A stretch of 16,145 nt of DNA, from NCBI GenBank assembly GCA_003222835.1, contig QHXE01000038.1, positions 1 to 16,145 on the forward strand, written 5' to 3'. The notes beneath the pieces are model-generated. The model did no database searches and was not told where the DNA came from. It was given only the letters and a program-made list of their open reading frames with translations. Made by a program: the position numbers and the translations under genes. This document shows, piece after piece, positions 15,631 through 16,145 of this stretch. How positions within the stretch are numbered: the stretch's first letter is position 1; each line of letters begins with the position of its first letter. The DNA comes from Acidobacteriota bacterium. GTDB taxonomy: Bacteria; Acidobacteriota; Blastocatellia; Pyrinomonadales; Pyrinomonadaceae.

Positions 15631-15964
15631 CTCTCACCCCCGTTTTTTTCATTTGATTCACCACCACATCCAGCTTGTCGAAACTCTCTTCCCAGAATCG
15701 GCGATAGCTAATCGCCCAATCGCTGACTGTCTTAATCGCCTCTGGCCTAAGCGTGCATACACTCTCTCGTCCACGCTTCGTCTTGATCACCATCCGCGCC
15801 CTCACCAGGTAGGCAATATGTTTTGAAATCATCTGCTGCGAAAGTGCAAACGGTTCCGTCAATCCGTGCACAGAGGCAGGCCCATGGGAGAGTCGTTCGA
15901 TCATTGCCCGCCGGGTTGGATCAGACAAAGCCGCAAACGTTGTACCTAATTTATCCACAACCAT
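15611..15964 (-). CDS. ArsR-family transcriptional regulator
   Basis: A 117-aa winged-helix regulator. It starts MVVDKLGTTFAALSDPTRRA and continues MIERLSHGPASVHGLTEPF, then the recognition helix ALSQQMISKHIAYLVRARM and the wing IKTKRGRESVCTLRPEAI. No arsenic-type Cys cluster is present, so it belongs to the metal-independent group typically linked to AHSA1-domain genes. It overlaps the AHSA1 gene by 20 bp, which indicates one operon and probably autoregulation. There is no clear ribosome site before the ATG at 15964. Tandem TTGACA boxes lie upstream on the minus strand (15981-15992), and the first of them has TACCAT 16 nt on. A transcription start so close would make the mRNA nearly leaderless. 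Confidence 0.92.
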   Translation of the reverse strand: MVVDKLGTTFAALSDPTRRAMIERLSHGPASVHGLTEPFALSQQMISKHIAYLVRARMVIKTKRGRESVCTLRPEAIKTVSDWAISYRRFWEESFDKLDVVVNQMKKTGVRDDKKHG

Positions 15965-15980
15965 ATGGTAGTGGATTATC

Positions 15981-15992
15981 TGTCAATGTCAA
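15981..15992 (-). promoter_or_regulatory. tandem TTGACA elements upstream of the arsR-type gene
   Basis: Read on the minus strand, TTGACATTGACA provides two consecutive -35-like boxes 17-28 bp before the ArsR start codon. The matching -10 boxes are poor (TACCAT), or would overlap the ATG. It could also be part of an operator. Beyond it, 15993-16145 contains no supportable feature. Confidence 0.3.
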
Positions 15993-16145
15993 GTGTGAAT
16001 TTTGCGATCCCTGATTTCTGTTCACTGATCCGAGTTGGCTCGCTACGACAATCGCGACGAGTGCGAAATCGCCGAGTCACTCATCGACCCTGATTGGTAA
16101 TGGGAAGTCGGCTTATGTGAATCGATTCCAGAAACTCCTGGATCA

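Noticed and set aside
1..16145. CRISPR array, toxin-antitoxin pair or phage-defence operon
   Set aside because: No regularly spaced repeats and no recognisable defence or toxin families were seen on either strand.

Overview
The window looks like chromosome from a soil-type acidobacterium (Acidobacteriota, probably class Terriglobia). This is inferred from moderately high GC, the gene order of the SUF operon, and protein families I associate with that group (the integrase type, the small acidic protein, the GreB variant). Nothing here is diagnostic at genus level.

Left part (1-8175). A secreted protein of unknown function (291-1436) with a metalloprotease-like HELGE motif ends in a clear intrinsic terminator. 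Next comes a complete iron-sulfur cluster assembly (SUF) operon: an Rrf2-family regulator, sufB, sufC, sufD, sufS, a damaged sufU, and sufT. A good sigma-70-type promoter (TTGAAA, 17 nt, TACAAT) stands before the regulator, and a perfect 7-3-7 inverted repeat overlaps the expected transcription start, so the regulator probably controls its own operon. The genes are tightly packed, with ATGA overlaps at regulator/sufB and sufD/sufS. SufS takes sulfur from cysteine, SufU would relay it, SufBCD builds the cluster, and SufT helps with maturation. The sufS-sufU junction is abnormal: the end of sufS and the start of sufU seem deleted, and the two are joined out of frame.

Middle part (8201-13347). 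On the minus strand lie a small acidic protein and a 2-oxoglutarate/Fe(II) dioxygenase-like protein. Then come a tRNA-Asp(GTC), a bidirectional terminator and, pointing at the tRNA, a phage-type tyrosine integrase with an intact catalytic domain but an out-of-frame N-terminus. This looks like the tRNA-proximal end of a decayed integrated element. Beyond it are about 0.5 kb without a convincing gene, a secreted serine hydrolase (beta-lactamase family) whose C-terminus is frameshifted, and about 0.4 kb more without a gene.

Right part (13348-16145). greB (minus) and an RluA-type pseudouridine synthase (plus) diverge from an 85-bp spacer. A GC-rich intergenic segment with a strong hairpin follows, then an ArsR regulator and an AHSA1/SRPBCC-domain protein that overlap on the minus strand.

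The most notable observations are three similar small deletion/frameshift lesions (sufS-sufU, integrase, serine hydrolase), the well-formed Rrf2 operator over the SUF promoter, and a pseudouridine synthase with Gly in place of the catalytic Asp. I did not find a convincing undescribed multi-gene system.
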